Below are positions 7,538 through 16,257 of a stretch of 30,702 nucleotides of DNA, piece by piece; the first letter of the stretch is position 1; every line of letters starts with the position of its first letter. The stretch lies in NCBI GenBank assembly GCA_964349095.1, contig CAYGFD010000005.1, positions 1 to 30,702 on the forward strand. The letters run 5' to 3'. A model generated the notes under the pieces. It was not told where the DNA came from and did not search any database. It worked only from the letters and a program-made list of their open reading frames with translations. The position numbers were made by a program, and so were the translations under genes. Source of the DNA: UBA10001 sp964349095 (GTDB taxonomy: Bacteria > Patescibacteriota > Patescibacteriia > Veblenbacterales > UBA10138).

Positions 7538-8854
7538 TTATCTATTTATATAGTTCTGATAATCGGGACTCTTTTGCCACACACTCCAGAAAATAGCTGG
7601 ATGGACTGTTTTACCGCCCCACTTTACTGCCTGACCAACTGAATCAACAGTATAACCACCATAGGTAAAAGCGCGCACGATAGTAAACCAGTTTGTTGGT
7701 GAAATAGTCGGGACTCGACCAAAACGACCCTGTAAATATGTACGCAACTTAGCGGCCACTTCCTGCTCCAAAGCTATATCACGAGGAACTTCAGTATAAT
7801 ACTTATAACCCGGCTTAACCGCTGGCGGAACTAAACCGAGAGTAGACTCAGAATAAATGCTGGTCGATGCCCCAGCCACCACTGGCTCGGCATTTGTCCT
7901 AACCAACCTCTGGTCGGTTGTTAATTTTTTACCAACTACATCGGCGGCGTAAATTTTATAAGAATAGGTAGAACGTGGGTTTAAACCAGTTACTGTTAAG
8001 CGATGATCATAACTAGCAAAACCTTGCTCCTGAACTTTAGTGTTTAACCCACCTCTGGATTCGTCCTTGATCTGAACATAACCTACTGCTGGTCTATTTG
8101 TTTGCCAAATAAACGTGACGGCGTTATTACCAATCAATGGGTCAGGTGAAGAGGCTGGAGCAATCTTGGTAATTTTTAAATCTGATTTATCATTAGCGTC
8201 GGTTGCCTGAGTGGCGATATAAAATTCACCAGATATTGCTTCGTTACCATCACGATCCTTTGAACGCACGCGGTAATAATAACTAGCGCTTGGTTTCAAA
8301 CCTTTGATTGTTAATTGATGATTTGTTACTTGAGCGCCGTTAGAAGCTTTTTTAACACTCTTACTAAATCCCTGCGCCATGTAGTCTGAAGCAAGTACCG
8401 CCTCAATCGCGCTATTGGACTCACGGTCACTATACCAACGTACTGCTAAATTAGAACCACCAATATATATAGAACGCACATCGCTAATATTTAATGGCTT
8501 GGTAATCTTCCAAGTACCGGTTTTAAATTTTTGAGCAAATGAAGTTGTTGACTGACCGCCATAATTGGCAACAATTTTAAAATTGTAATTAGTCTTCACT
8601 TTAAGGTTTGCAATTATTACTTCACTATAAACACTAGTTAGCGAAGTACCAACCGCATAACGATAACTATCATCCTCGCTATATAAAACCATACCACTAG
8701 TAGGCAGATTGGTGGACCAAGTAATTTTTGCTTGGCCATCGTTTAATAATTCAACGTTGATGTCTCTAATATAAACCGCTTCGGCCGCGACAAAATTGGG
8801 CATTAAAAATGACCCAATAACTACAGCTAAAATGATATGTTTTAGTAATTTCAT
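7538..8854 (-). CDS. Secreted protein with three FN3-like domains and a conserved C-terminal module
   Basis: 438 residues. A signal peptide covers about residues 1-24 (cleavage near FVAA). Three fibronectin-type-III-like units follow (about 28-115, 118-218 and 224-320), each with the pattern W-T/S-x-x-x-S-x-x-x-V and a closing GLxPxxxYxYxIxAxD-type strand, similar to FN3 units of purple acid phosphatases, but without a catalytic domain. The last 75 residues (LRTYLQGRFGRVP...TVHPAIFWSVW) form a separate module with repeated Gly-Trp/Tyr motifs, probably for cell-surface binding. A -10 box lies directly before the ATG. Confidence 0.75.
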   Translation of the reverse strand: MKLLKHIILAVVIGSFLMPNFVAAEAVYIRDINVELLNDGQAKITWSTNLPTSGMVLYSEDDSYRYAVGTSLTSVYSEVIIANLKVKTNYNFKIVANYGGQSTTSFAQKFKTGTWKITKPLNISDVRSIYIGGSNLAVRWYSDRESNSAIEAVLASDYMAQGFSKSVKKASNGAQVTNHQLTIKGLKPSASYYYRVRSKDRDGNEAISGEFYIATQATDANDKSDLKITKIAPASSPDPLIGNNAVTFIWQTNRPAVGYVQIKDESRGGLNTKVQEQGFASYDHRLTVTGLNPRSTYSYKIYAADVVGKKLTTDQRLVRTNAEPVVAGASTSIYSESTLGLVPPAVKPGYKYYTEVPRDIALEQEVAAKLRTYLQGRFGRVPTISPTNWFTIVRAFTYGGYTVDSVGQAVKWGGKTVHPAIFWSVWQKSPDYQNYINR

Positions 8855-8861
8855 AAATAAT

Positions 8862-8867
8862 ACTATA
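8862..8867 (-). promoter_or_regulatory. Leaderless -10 element of the FN3 gene
   Basis: TATAGT on the minus strand (8867-8862) predicts +1 at 8855, one base before the ATG at 8854. Confidence 0.45.
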
Positions 8868-8936
8868 AGTTAACAATAAACATTACATGCTAGCACAAAT
8901 ACGGCATTTTGTCAATAGCTAGAGCCCGCTTTACAT

Positions 8937-8964
8937 TGGCTAAACCCATATATTAATTTATGAT
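8937..8964 (+). promoter_or_regulatory. Promoter of tsaD-tsaE, near-leaderless
   Basis: TTGGCT (8937-8942), 16-bp spacer, TATGAT (8959-8964). Predicted +1 near 8971, two bases before the tsaD ATG at 8973. Confidence 0.5.
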
Positions 8965-8972
8965 ATGAACGT

Positions 8973-10016
8973 ATGTTTATATTAGGTATCGAAACATCTT
9001 GTGACGAGACAGCGGTGGCTGTTTTACAGTTTGATAAAACGCAGGCTCGGCTATTATCTAATAACGTTTCCTCACAGGTTAAATTACATAAAAAATGGGG
9101 TGGTGTTGTGCCAGAGTTAGCAGCGCGCCGACATGTGGAAGTGATAATGCCCTTAGTGCAAAAATCTCTAGATGACGCCGGCCTAACATTTAAAAAAATC
9201 GAAGCGCTCGCGGTTACTCGGGGACCGGGTTTAATAACCGCCTTACAGGTTGGGGTAGAAACCGCCAAAACTTTGGCAATGGTAAATAACAAAGCCTTGG
9301 TTGGCGTAAATCATATAGCCGGTCATTTAGTAAGTCCCTTTTTAAATAACTGGTCAGAGGTAAAACCTAAAAACTTTCCCTGCGTGGCACTGGTTGTTTC
9401 AGGCGGGCACACAGAAATATATTTGATTAACAAACTTGGCGAACAAAAACTTTTGGGCAGAACCCTAGACGATGCCGCCGGAGAGGCTTTTGATAAAGTT
9501 GCTAAAATGCTAAAACTTCCCTACCCCGGTGGACCACAAGTTTCTCGGCTGGCTGCGATAGGCAATTCAAAAAAGTTTTCTTTCCCTAGTCCAATGTTAA
9601 ATAGTAAGAATTTTGATTTCAGCTTTGCTGGATTAAAAACAGCCGTACTCTACACTTTAAATAAAATTAAAAAAATTGATAATAAAACCAAGGCTGATAT
9701 CTGCGCTTCTTTTCAATTAGCAGCAGTTAGAGTTTTGGTACACAAAACACTGGCCGCGGCTGATAAGTATAATGCCAAAACTATTTTACTCTCCGGCGGA
9801 GTTTCGGCTAATAAATCCTTGCGCCAAGAATTGACAAATAGTGTAAATAGTAAATTACCTAACACAAAAGTGTTGATGTCGCCTTTAGAATTCACTGGCG
9901 ACAACGCTGCTATGATTGCGCTCGCGGGGGCTATTCAAATAAATAAACACGGCCTCAATCCTTACCGTAATTCCTGGAAAAAAATAAACGCTAATGCTAA
10001 TTGGGAGCTGTGGTAA
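8973..10016 (+). CDS. tsaD: tRNA N6-threonylcarbamoyladenosine synthase catalytic subunit TsaD
   Basis: 347 residues, normal length for the Kae1/TsaD family (ASKHA fold). It transfers the threonylcarbamoyl group from threonylcarbamoyl-AMP to A37 of ANN-decoding tRNAs. Visible signatures are GIETSCDET at the N-terminus, the metal-binding HxxxH as His114 and His118 (GVNHIAGH), VSGGHTE near 137-143, and LSGGVSANKSLR in the C-terminal lobe. The stop is one base before the tsaE ATG, so the two subunits of the t6A complex are translationally coupled. TsaB and TsaC are not in the window. Confidence 0.97.
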   Translation: MFILGIETSCDETAVAVLQFDKTQARLLSNNVSSQVKLHKKWGGVVPELAARRHVEVIMPLVQKSLDDAGLTFKKIEALAVTRGPGLITALQVGVETAKTLAMVNNKALVGVNHIAGHLVSPFLNNWSEVKPKNFPCVALVVSGGHTEIYLINKLGEQKLLGRTLDDAAGEAFDKVAKMLKLPYPGGPQVSRLAAIGNSKKFSFPSPMLNSKNFDFSFAGLKTAVLYTLNKIKKIDNKTKADICASFQLAAVRVLVHKTLAAADKYNAKTILLSGGVSANKSLRQELTNSVNSKLPNTKVLMSPLEFTGDNAAMIALAGAIQINKHGLNPYRNSWKKINANANWELW

Positions 10017-10017
10017 T

Positions 10018-10455
10018 ATGCCTATAATTCGAATCAAATCCAATAATCAAGACGCCACGATAAAACTAGGACAAACTATTGGTAAGCTTTTACATCGAGG
10101 CGGGCTACTGGCGCTTAAGGGTAACTTGGGATCTGGTAAAACCACTTTTATCAAAGGTTTGGCTCGAGGACTCGGAATTAAAGAAAAAATTACTAGTCCA
10201 ACGTTCGTGCTATTTAAAATTTACAACACTAAAAAGCCGGGTGTTAAAAAATTAATCCATGCTGACTGTTACAGAATTTCAGCGTCAGAATTAAAACATA
10301 CTGGCATAATGGACTGGTTAGATGACCCGGGAGCATTAATTGCGATTGAGTGGTCCGAAAAACTAAAGCATTTACCAAAAAACACTTTGGTGATCCAATT
10401 TAAGTATGGACGCAAACAATTTGATAGAATAATTGATATTAAATATATAGCCTAA
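10018..10455 (+). CDS. tsaE: tRNA threonylcarbamoyladenosine biosynthesis ATPase TsaE
   Basis: 145 residues from the ATG at 10018 (an in-frame ATG at 9994 overlaps tsaD). P-loop GNLGSGKT at residues 35-42, then SPTFVL and HADCYR motifs and an IEWSE motif, all typical of TsaE. It drives turnover of the TsaD-containing t6A complex by ATP hydrolysis. It follows tsaD with one base between stop and start, with no SD of its own. Confidence 0.95.
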   Translation: MPIIRIKSNNQDATIKLGQTIGKLLHRGGLLALKGNLGSGKTTFIKGLARGLGIKEKITSPTFVLFKIYNTKKPGVKKLIHADCYRISASELKHTGIMDWLDDPGALIAIEWSEKLKHLPKNTLVIQFKYGRKQFDRIIDIKYIA

Positions 10456-10479
10456 TTTTCTTTTACTAGCCGCAGGCTT

Positions 10480-10485
10480 TATACT
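10480..10485 (+). promoter_or_regulatory. Leaderless -10 element of valS
   Basis: TATACT predicts +1 at 10492, one base before the valS ATG. A weak TTTCTT lies 17 bp upstream (10457-10462). Confidence 0.45.
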
Positions 10486-10492
10486 AAGTATT

Positions 10493-13435
10493 ATGAAAGA
10501 ACTACCGAAGGCTTTTGAAGCTAAACAATTTGAAGACGCAATATATAAATCCTGGGAAGATTCGGGGTATTTTAACCCTGATAATTTACCTGGCAAAGGC
10601 CAGCCGTTTTCCATGTCTCTCCCACCGCCAAACGCCACTGGCATACTGCACCTAGGCCACACTGTCATGATGGCGATTCAGGACATCATCACTCGCTATC
10701 ACAGAATGAAGGGTGATAAAACCCTTTGGCTACCAGGAACTGACCATGCGGCCATTGCTACACAAAACGTCGTGGAAAAACAAATGTGGGAAAGTGAGAA
10801 AAAAACCCGCTTTGATTTACCGCGTGAAGAATTTTTAAAAAAAGTTTCTGCCTTCGCCGAAAATTCAAAAGGTACTATTCGTTCACAGTTACGCGCCGTG
10901 GGCTCGTCTTGCGATTGGTCTCGCGAAAGATACACGCTTGATGAGGGTTTGAGCGAAGCAGTCACCAAGGCCTTTGTCACTATGTATCAAGACGGTTTAA
11001 TTTACCGTGGTAAAAGAATCGTGAATTGGTGTTATCGTTGTGGTACTACACTGGCTGATGACGAAGTTGATTATAAAGAATCTAAAACGAAATTTTACTA
11101 TTTAAAATACGGCCCCATAGTTATCGGCACAGCCCGACCCGAAACTAAAGTTCAAGATAAAATAATAATTGTTCATCCTGATGACGAGCGCTATAAAAAA
11201 TATATCGGCACGGAATTTACCGTCCCTTGGATTGATGGTGAAGTTAAAGCTAAAGTTGTCGCTGATAAAGTAGCGGAAATAAATACCGGCACGGGCGCCA
11301 TGACTATAACACCCGCGCATAGTTTTGTGGATTTTGATTTAGCACAAAAGTATGGTTTTGAAATACTAGAAATTATTGGCCCCGATGGAAAGATGACTCC
11401 GAACGCTGGTAAATTTGCTGGACTAAATGTCAAAACCGCCCGCCAAGCGATTGTTGAGGAGTTGGAAAAGAAAGGTTTGATTGATCATATTGATGAAAAC
11501 TACGTTCATAATTTATCCGTTTGTTACCGTTGTGGTACGCCCGTAGAGCCCCTACCATCAGAACAATGGTTTGTAGCGGTAAACAAACCATATAAAACTG
11601 GTTGGCTTCAAAGTACTACTCTTAAAAAAATGGCTCAAAAAGCTGTTAGTAGTGGTCAAATAAAAATAATTCCAGATAAGTTTAATAAAACCTATGACTA
11701 CTGGATGGATAATTTGCATGACTGGTGCATATCGAGACAAATCTGGTTTGGTCATCGCATACCCGCTTGGCGCTGCCTATCTTGTAATCACTGGCTAGTG
11801 ACGGAAGATAAACCGACGGAATTTATTTTCTCGCGCCACGCCCCGACTGATTGGAATAATGATGGGATAATTCAAGGACACACTGAAGTGCCTATTAATG
11901 AAGATGAAGTGGATAAAGTGGTCACTTGGGCGAAAGATCTAAAATCGGCTGGTATTGAGTTAATAATTTCTTCACCCTTAATGCGAGCTCGACAAACGGC
12001 TGCTATTTTAAGCAAAGAATTAAACGTGGGGGCGGAAGTTGATGATTTACTAATCGAACGTGATTACGGGGAATTTGAAAAAACTTCAGTCAAAGAAATA
12101 AAAAAGGTACACCCAGATTATTATAAAGATAAAATTTCATATGACGTTCCTGGTGCCGAAGACTATACTATGTTAAATAAACGTTTAACACACTGGGTAA
12201 AAAACGTTCAACAAAAAAATCGTGGTAAAAAAATACTTGTCATCACCCACAACTCGGTGATGCGTGCTTTGAAAGGTTTGTTTGAAAACTCTACCAATCA
12301 AGAGCTAACTGATTACAGACCGAAATTTACTGAAACTTTAAGCTATAGCTTTATTAATGAATGCCATAAATGTTCAGGCCTAGCTTTAGTGCAGGACCAG
12401 GATACCTTGGACACTTGGTTTTCGTCATCGCTTTGGACCTTCTCCACACTCGGCTGGCCGAAACAAACTGCCGATTTAAAAAACTATCATCCGACCACGG
12501 TAATGGAAACCGGTTATGACATACTTTTCTTTTGGGTCGCCCGTATGATATTGATGACTGGTTACTTATTAAAACAAGTACCATTTAAAACTGTTTACCT
12601 ACACGGTTTGGTTAGAGATAAACAAGGAAGAAAAATGTCCAAATCTCTAGGTAATGGTATCGACCCGCTGAATATGATTGAAAAGTATGGTACCGATGCC
12701 CTGAGACTTTCTATGATTGTTGGCACGACCCCCGGTAATGATTTTAGATTATACGAAGAAAAAATCTCTGGCTACAGAAACTTTGTTAATAAACTTTGGA
12801 ATATTTGCCGATATGCTTTATTAACAGTTAATGAAGTTGAATCTAAAGCTACGGCCGTTCCTAAAACCTTGGCTGATCGATGGATACTATCACGCCTTAA
12901 TACCGTTACTAACGAAATTACCAACCATATAGATAGATTTGAATTTTCACCTGCAGCTGAGAAACTCTATGATTTTACCTGGCATGAATTGGCAGACTGG
13001 TACTTGGAAATTGCCAAAATTGAAAAAGACAAAGACGCGCTACTATCGCACTTACTAACAACGGTGGTTAAATTGTGGCACCCCTTTACACCGTATGTTA
13101 CCGAAGTTATTTGGCGCGAAATGTTTGGCACTAGCGCTATGTTGATGATTGAATCCTGGCCGACGACCACAGAAAAACCCGACACCACAGCTGAAGCCGA
13201 CATAAAGATAATTCAAGACATAGTTACGGCTATTAGAAACTTTAGAACGGAAAATAAATTAACCAAAGAGCAAATACTAGATTGCGGAATAAAGTTGGTT
13301 AATTTCTCAGGCCCTAAAGCAGAGGCGATGGCCATAATTACCGGCCTCAGAACTAAGATAAATATTGTAGAAAACCCAGACGAGACCTGGACAAAACTCG
13401 CCGTTGGAGACAACACCATCTATCTAAATTTTTAA
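10493..13435 (+). CDS. valS: Valyl-tRNA synthetase with an inserted histidine-phosphatase domain
   Basis: 980 residues. Class I synthetase that charges tRNA-Val. HIGH motif HLGH at 53-56, a CYRCGT knuckle, the editing (CP1) domain with GTGAMTITPAH, a second CYRCGTPVEPLPSEQW knuckle, KMSKS at 714-718, and an anticodon-binding helical domain. The long C-terminal coiled-coil arm of many bacterial ValRSs appears absent. Oddity: a third zinc knuckle is split. Cys428/Cys431 are separated from Cys624/Cys627 by 192 residues, most of which (about 441-620) are a phosphoglycerate-mutase-like histidine phosphatase: RHAPTDWN with His449, QGHTEVPINE, SPLMRARQTA with Arg498, IERDYGEFE with Glu522, and VITHNS with His586. 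The usual RHG is RHA. The ValRS sequence resumes right after it (DTLDTWFSSSLW). One uninterrupted frame with no sign of misassembly. Confidence 0.95.
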   Translation: MKELPKAFEAKQFEDAIYKSWEDSGYFNPDNLPGKGQPFSMSLPPPNATGILHLGHTVMMAIQDIITRYHRMKGDKTLWLPGTDHAAIATQNVVEKQMWESEKKTRFDLPREEFLKKVSAFAENSKGTIRSQLRAVGSSCDWSRERYTLDEGLSEAVTKAFVTMYQDGLIYRGKRIVNWCYRCGTTLADDEVDYKESKTKFYYLKYGPIVIGTARPETKVQDKIIIVHPDDERYKKYIGTEFTVPWIDGEVKAKVVADKVAEINTGTGAMTITPAHSFVDFDLAQKYGFEILEIIGPDGKMTPNAGKFAGLNVKTARQAIVEELEKKGLIDHIDENYVHNLSVCYRCGTPVEPLPSEQWFVAVNKPYKTGWLQSTTLKKMAQKAVSSGQIKIIPDKFNKTYDYWMDNLHDWCISRQIWFGHRIPAWRCLSCNHWLVTEDKPTEFIFSRHAPTDWNNDGIIQGHTEVPINEDEVDKVVTWAKDLKSAGIELIISSPLMRARQTAAILSKELNVGAEVDDLLIERDYGEFEKTSVKEIKKVHPDYYKDKISYDVPGAEDYTMLNKRLTHWVKNVQQKNRGKKILVITHNSVMRALKGLFENSTNQELTDYRPKFTETLSYSFINECHKCSGLALVQDQDTLDTWFSSSLWTFSTLGWPKQTADLKNYHPTTVMETGYDILFFWVARMILMTGYLLKQVPFKTVYLHGLVRDKQGRKMSKSLGNGIDPLNMIEKYGTDALRLSMIVGTTPGNDFRLYEEKISGYRNFVNKLWNICRYALLTVNEVESKATAVPKTLADRWILSRLNTVTNEITNHIDRFEFSPAAEKLYDFTWHELADWYLEIAKIEKDKDALLSHLLTTVVKLWHPFTPYVTEVIWREMFGTSAMLMIESWPTTTEKPDTTAEADIKIIQDIVTAIRNFRTENKLTKEQILDCGIKLVNFSGPKAEAMAIITGLRTKINIVENPDETWTKLAVGDNTIYLNF

Positions 13436-13436
13436 A

Positions 13437-13442
13437 TATATT
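13437..13442 (+). promoter_or_regulatory. Possible leaderless -10 element of the 13449 gene
   Basis: TATATT predicts +1 exactly at the A of the ATG at 13449. No -35 is evident; it lies 1 bp after the valS stop, so read-through from valS is also possible. Confidence 0.35.
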
Positions 13443-13448
13443 TACTAT

Positions 13449-14333
13449 ATGGGCAGGTCACCAGAAAATTATTACCTGAGTAAAATTGATCGGGAAGGAA
13501 ATCCAGCCGACCGACAGCACTACGTAGAGAGCGAGATATTTGATAATAAAATTGCAAAGACCTGGAATAAAGTCCGACCCCGTTATGGAGATTTTTTGCG
13601 TAAAAAAGATGAAGTCGGGACCTTTCCACTAAATGAGATTACTAAAGATCGTCTTCTAGTAGAACAGATAAAAAAGGGTAACGATTATGTGAAAGAAAGG
13701 GCCGACTTTGCTGTCGGGCTTGAATATATAATGATGGAAGGTATTCATGAACACGGCTGGTTAGGAGATAACGCTAGCATAACGCCAACGCTTGAATATG
13801 ATGACATCGTAAATGGCATAGATATGACCGTTACTTTTACACCCGACGGCGAATCACCGCTATTGCTTGGTATCGATACAACAACCAGTGGGGATGACTC
13901 GGTGATTGATAAAAAACTGCACCGTACCGCCCGTACATTAATTGATGGAAATCTTTCCACTGTAAAATATTATATAGACGATCAAACCGGCGATAGAAAA
14001 CAAATCACGGTTCCACGAGTGGTAATCGCCACCTCCCCGGAAACTGCCAAAGAATTAATGGAAACACTGACGGCTAACGCGCAACTAGCCAAGAACGATT
14101 CTGTACAAATAGAAATTCTAGATGAGGTAATTGAACAATTATTATTCGGCCTGGAGATGATGAAAAATCATGGCTCGACTTCTAATATTGAAATATATGA
14201 AAGGCTTCTTAAGCACCTGGAGTTAGTGCAAAAAGAAAAGAGCCCAACCATCAAGGAAAATGAAGGTAGGGCTCGGGAACTTATTTCTGACGCGGTGAAG
14301 CGTCAGCGTCAGCATTATTTGACGGCTGCTTAG
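13449..14333 (+). CDS. Unrecognised 294-residue soluble protein, possibly nuclease-like
   Basis: Not firmly recognised; I believe similar hypothetical proteins occur in other Parcubacteria. No signal peptide or membrane segment. The central part reads EYDDIVNGIDMTVTF (Asp118, Asp119, Asp125), then a beta strand with LLLGIDTTTS (Asp143), an arrangement reminiscent of PD-(D/E)XK-type nuclease cores (acidic residue, then hydrophobic strand with D-x-T). That comparison is speculative. The C-terminal third is helical and charged. It lies 13 bp behind valS, with its own possible -10, and is followed by a terminator. Confidence 0.6.
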   Translation: MGRSPENYYLSKIDREGNPADRQHYVESEIFDNKIAKTWNKVRPRYGDFLRKKDEVGTFPLNEITKDRLLVEQIKKGNDYVKERADFAVGLEYIMMEGIHEHGWLGDNASITPTLEYDDIVNGIDMTVTFTPDGESPLLLGIDTTTSGDDSVIDKKLHRTARTLIDGNLSTVKYYIDDQTGDRKQITVPRVVIATSPETAKELMETLTANAQLAKNDSVQIEILDEVIEQLLFGLEMMKNHGSTSNIEIYERLLKHLELVQKEKSPTIKENEGRARELISDAVKRQRQHYLTAA

Positions 14334-14357
14334 CAGCCTCGGCAGCGACGACTTTTT

Positions 14358-14389
14358 TCAGGCGCTCGGTCAGAGGCCTGATTTTTTTT
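14358..14389 (+). terminator. Rho-independent terminator of the 13449 gene
   Basis: TCAGGC (14358-14363) pairs with GCCTGA (14376-14381), followed by eight T. A second short hairpin (GGCTGC/GCAGCC, 14324-14338) straddles the stop codon. Confidence 0.7.
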
Positions 14390-14460
14390 CTTTTTGATTT
14401 CTCTTTTTTTTCCACGACTACCCCATGATTAGTGTGAAATGAATTTCCTATTAAGATATC

Positions 14461-14485
14461 AAAAAAATGACTATTTGTCAATAGT
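14461..14485 (-). terminator. Possible AT-rich terminator of pilB
   Basis: On the minus strand ACTATT (14485-14480), loop, AATAGT (14475-14470), two bases, then seven T (14467-14461). Short and weak stem. Confidence 0.4.
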
Positions 14486-14502
14486 TAGTACAAAATGCGA
14501 AA

Positions 14503-16182
14503 TTATTCCGATACGCTGAACACTTCCTCTAAACTCGTTATCCCTTCAAGCGCTTTGAGTACACCATCCTGAACCATTGTGACCATACCACCTTTAATCG
14601 CAATGTCGGCCACCTCACTTTCGGCAATATTTTCTTTTAACATTACCTTCTCTACTTCCGGTGTAATGGTGAGCACTTCGTAAATACCAATTCTTCCTTT
14701 GTATCCTAAATTACCACAGGCCGCACAACCCTTGGCAGTAAAAAACTTTAAATTATTGGTATCGGCTTTGTACCCTGATTTATCCGGTAGAGTAGAAATT
14801 ATTTTCTTTACTCGATTCATGGTTGGCTCATCTAACTTGGCTTCTACCTTACATTTCTCACAAAGTAATCTCACTAAGCGCTGACCAATAATCGCGTCTA
14901 ACGCCGGTGTAAGTAAAAACGGTTTTGCGCCCATAGAAAGCAATCTTGGTATAGCGCCAGCTGCCGAATTGGTGTGGATAGTAGAAATAACTAAGTGTCC
15001 TGTTAAAGCAGCGTTAATAGCGATATCTGTAGTTTCGGGGTCACGTATTTCTCCAACCATTACTATATCAGGATCTTGTCTTAATATTGACTTAAGTCCG
15101 GTGGCAAAATCATAACCCTTACTAAAATCCACCTGGCTTTGATTTACACCTTGTAACTTATATTCTACTGGGTCCTCCAAAGTAATGATTTTAGTTTCTG
15201 AATCATTTAATTTATTTAATATCGCGTAAAGGGTTGTGGTTTTACCACTCCCAGTAGGACCCGAGGTTAATATCATGCCGTTTGGCCTTTTTACTTGCTC
15301 ATTTAAAATATCAAAAGCCCGACCACGCAAACCTAAATCATCAAACTGCAAGCCGGTGGCCGAAGATCTTAGTAACCTCATAACAACCGACTCGCCATAA
15401 GAAGTGGGTATGGTCGAGACGCGAACATCAACTTTGTCGCCTGATAAACCAATTGTAAAACGACCATCTTGTGGTTTGGAATCGACGTTAATTTTTAATC
15501 CAGCGAGCAATTTTAATCTCGATATCAGAGACATCCAGTTTGTCTTAGCCAGTTCGGCAACCGTATATAAAACCCCATCGATTCTATAACGAATTTTTAC
15601 ATCTAACTCCTCTGCCTCAACGTGAATATCAGAAGCGCGCATATCAAGAGCACCCGCAATAATAATGGTCACGGTATCGGTCATGCTAGAACGCTTTAAC
15701 ACTTCATTTACTTTAGCGAACTCCTTCATCACTCCTTGATATTTTTCAATGTCAGATTGAGATATTTTTACGCCCATTCTGGCTTCTCTAACTTTCAATA
15801 ATCCGGCGTAGTGTTTAAACGCATGATTAAAACTATTTTGTGAAATTAAATACATTAAATAGTGGGCCTGATGATCGGAGTGAAGTTTATTAACTAAACT
15901 CCCCCAATCAAAATGAGGGTCCACAACTCCAATTCTCACTTCATTTTCCGAATACAAAAAAGGGATGGCCTTAAGTAGTTTGGACTCTTGCTCCGGAATT
16001 AAGCGCAACGCCTCTTGAGAAATAGGAAAATTTACTAAATTAATGTAAGGCAAACCCAAACGCTCTGCTTGCTCACGTGTTAATTTCTCTTTATCAGAAA
16101 TAGCCAGCTCATTTATTTTAGCACTGAGCTTGGCTGATACATCGGCGGATGATATTTGTATTTTAGAACCCATATCCTTCAT
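14503..16182 (-). CDS. pilB: Type IV pilus assembly / type II secretion ATPase PilB (GspE family)
   Basis: 559 residues, full length. A degenerate MshEN-like N-terminal domain (REQAERLGLPYINL...) is followed by the GspE core: a RASDIHVEAEE segment and YRIDGVLY, Walker A GPTGSGKTTT from residue 308, the Asp box (ITLEDPVEYKLQGVNQ), Walker B with GEIRDPETTDIAI, the His box TGHLVISTIHTNSA, and a tetracysteine zinc site (CEKC ... CAAC). It would power extension of a type IV pilus. No pilC, pilT or pilin genes lie nearby, so it is an orphan here. The ATG at 16173 (fourth codon) is an alternative start. No SD. Confidence 0.93.
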   Translation of the reverse strand: MKDMGSKIQISSADVSAKLSAKINELAISDKEKLTREQAERLGLPYINLVNFPISQEALRLIPEQESKLLKAIPFLYSENEVRIGVVDPHFDWGSLVNKLHSDHQAHYLMYLISQNSFNHAFKHYAGLLKVREARMGVKISQSDIEKYQGVMKEFAKVNEVLKRSSMTDTVTIIIAGALDMRASDIHVEAEELDVKIRYRIDGVLYTVAELAKTNWMSLISRLKLLAGLKINVDSKPQDGRFTIGLSGDKVDVRVSTIPTSYGESVVMRLLRSSATGLQFDDLGLRGRAFDILNEQVKRPNGMILTSGPTGSGKTTTLYAILNKLNDSETKIITLEDPVEYKLQGVNQSQVDFSKGYDFATGLKSILRQDPDIVMVGEIRDPETTDIAINAALTGHLVISTIHTNSAAGAIPRLLSMGAKPFLLTPALDAIIGQRLVRLLCEKCKVEAKLDEPTMNRVKKIISTLPDKSGYKADTNNLKFFTAKGCAACGNLGYKGRIGIYEVLTITPEVEKVMLKENIAESEVADIAIKGGMVTMVQDGVLKALEGITSLEEVFSVSE

Positions 16183-16210
16183 TAACTTTAAATGTATTTA
16201 AGCTAATTGA

Positions 16211-16245
16211 CAAGAAAACATTCCCGAGGTTGGGGAATGTTTTTT
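16211..16245 (-). terminator. Terminator of the 16258-17253 membrane protein gene
   Basis: AAAACATTCCC (16215-16225) pairs with GGGAATGTTTT (16233-16243), with a 7-nt loop. On the minus strand four T follow, then CTT; on the plus strand six T follow. The neighbouring gene stop is at 16258. Confidence 0.7.
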
Positions 16246-16257
16246 ACCAAGCAGGCC

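Noticed and set aside
14281..14481. 66-codon minus-strand frame after pilB, Lys-rich
   Set aside because: TTG start without SD, overlaps the end of the 13449 gene antisense and runs through two terminators; its Lys-rich part is the complement of T tracts.
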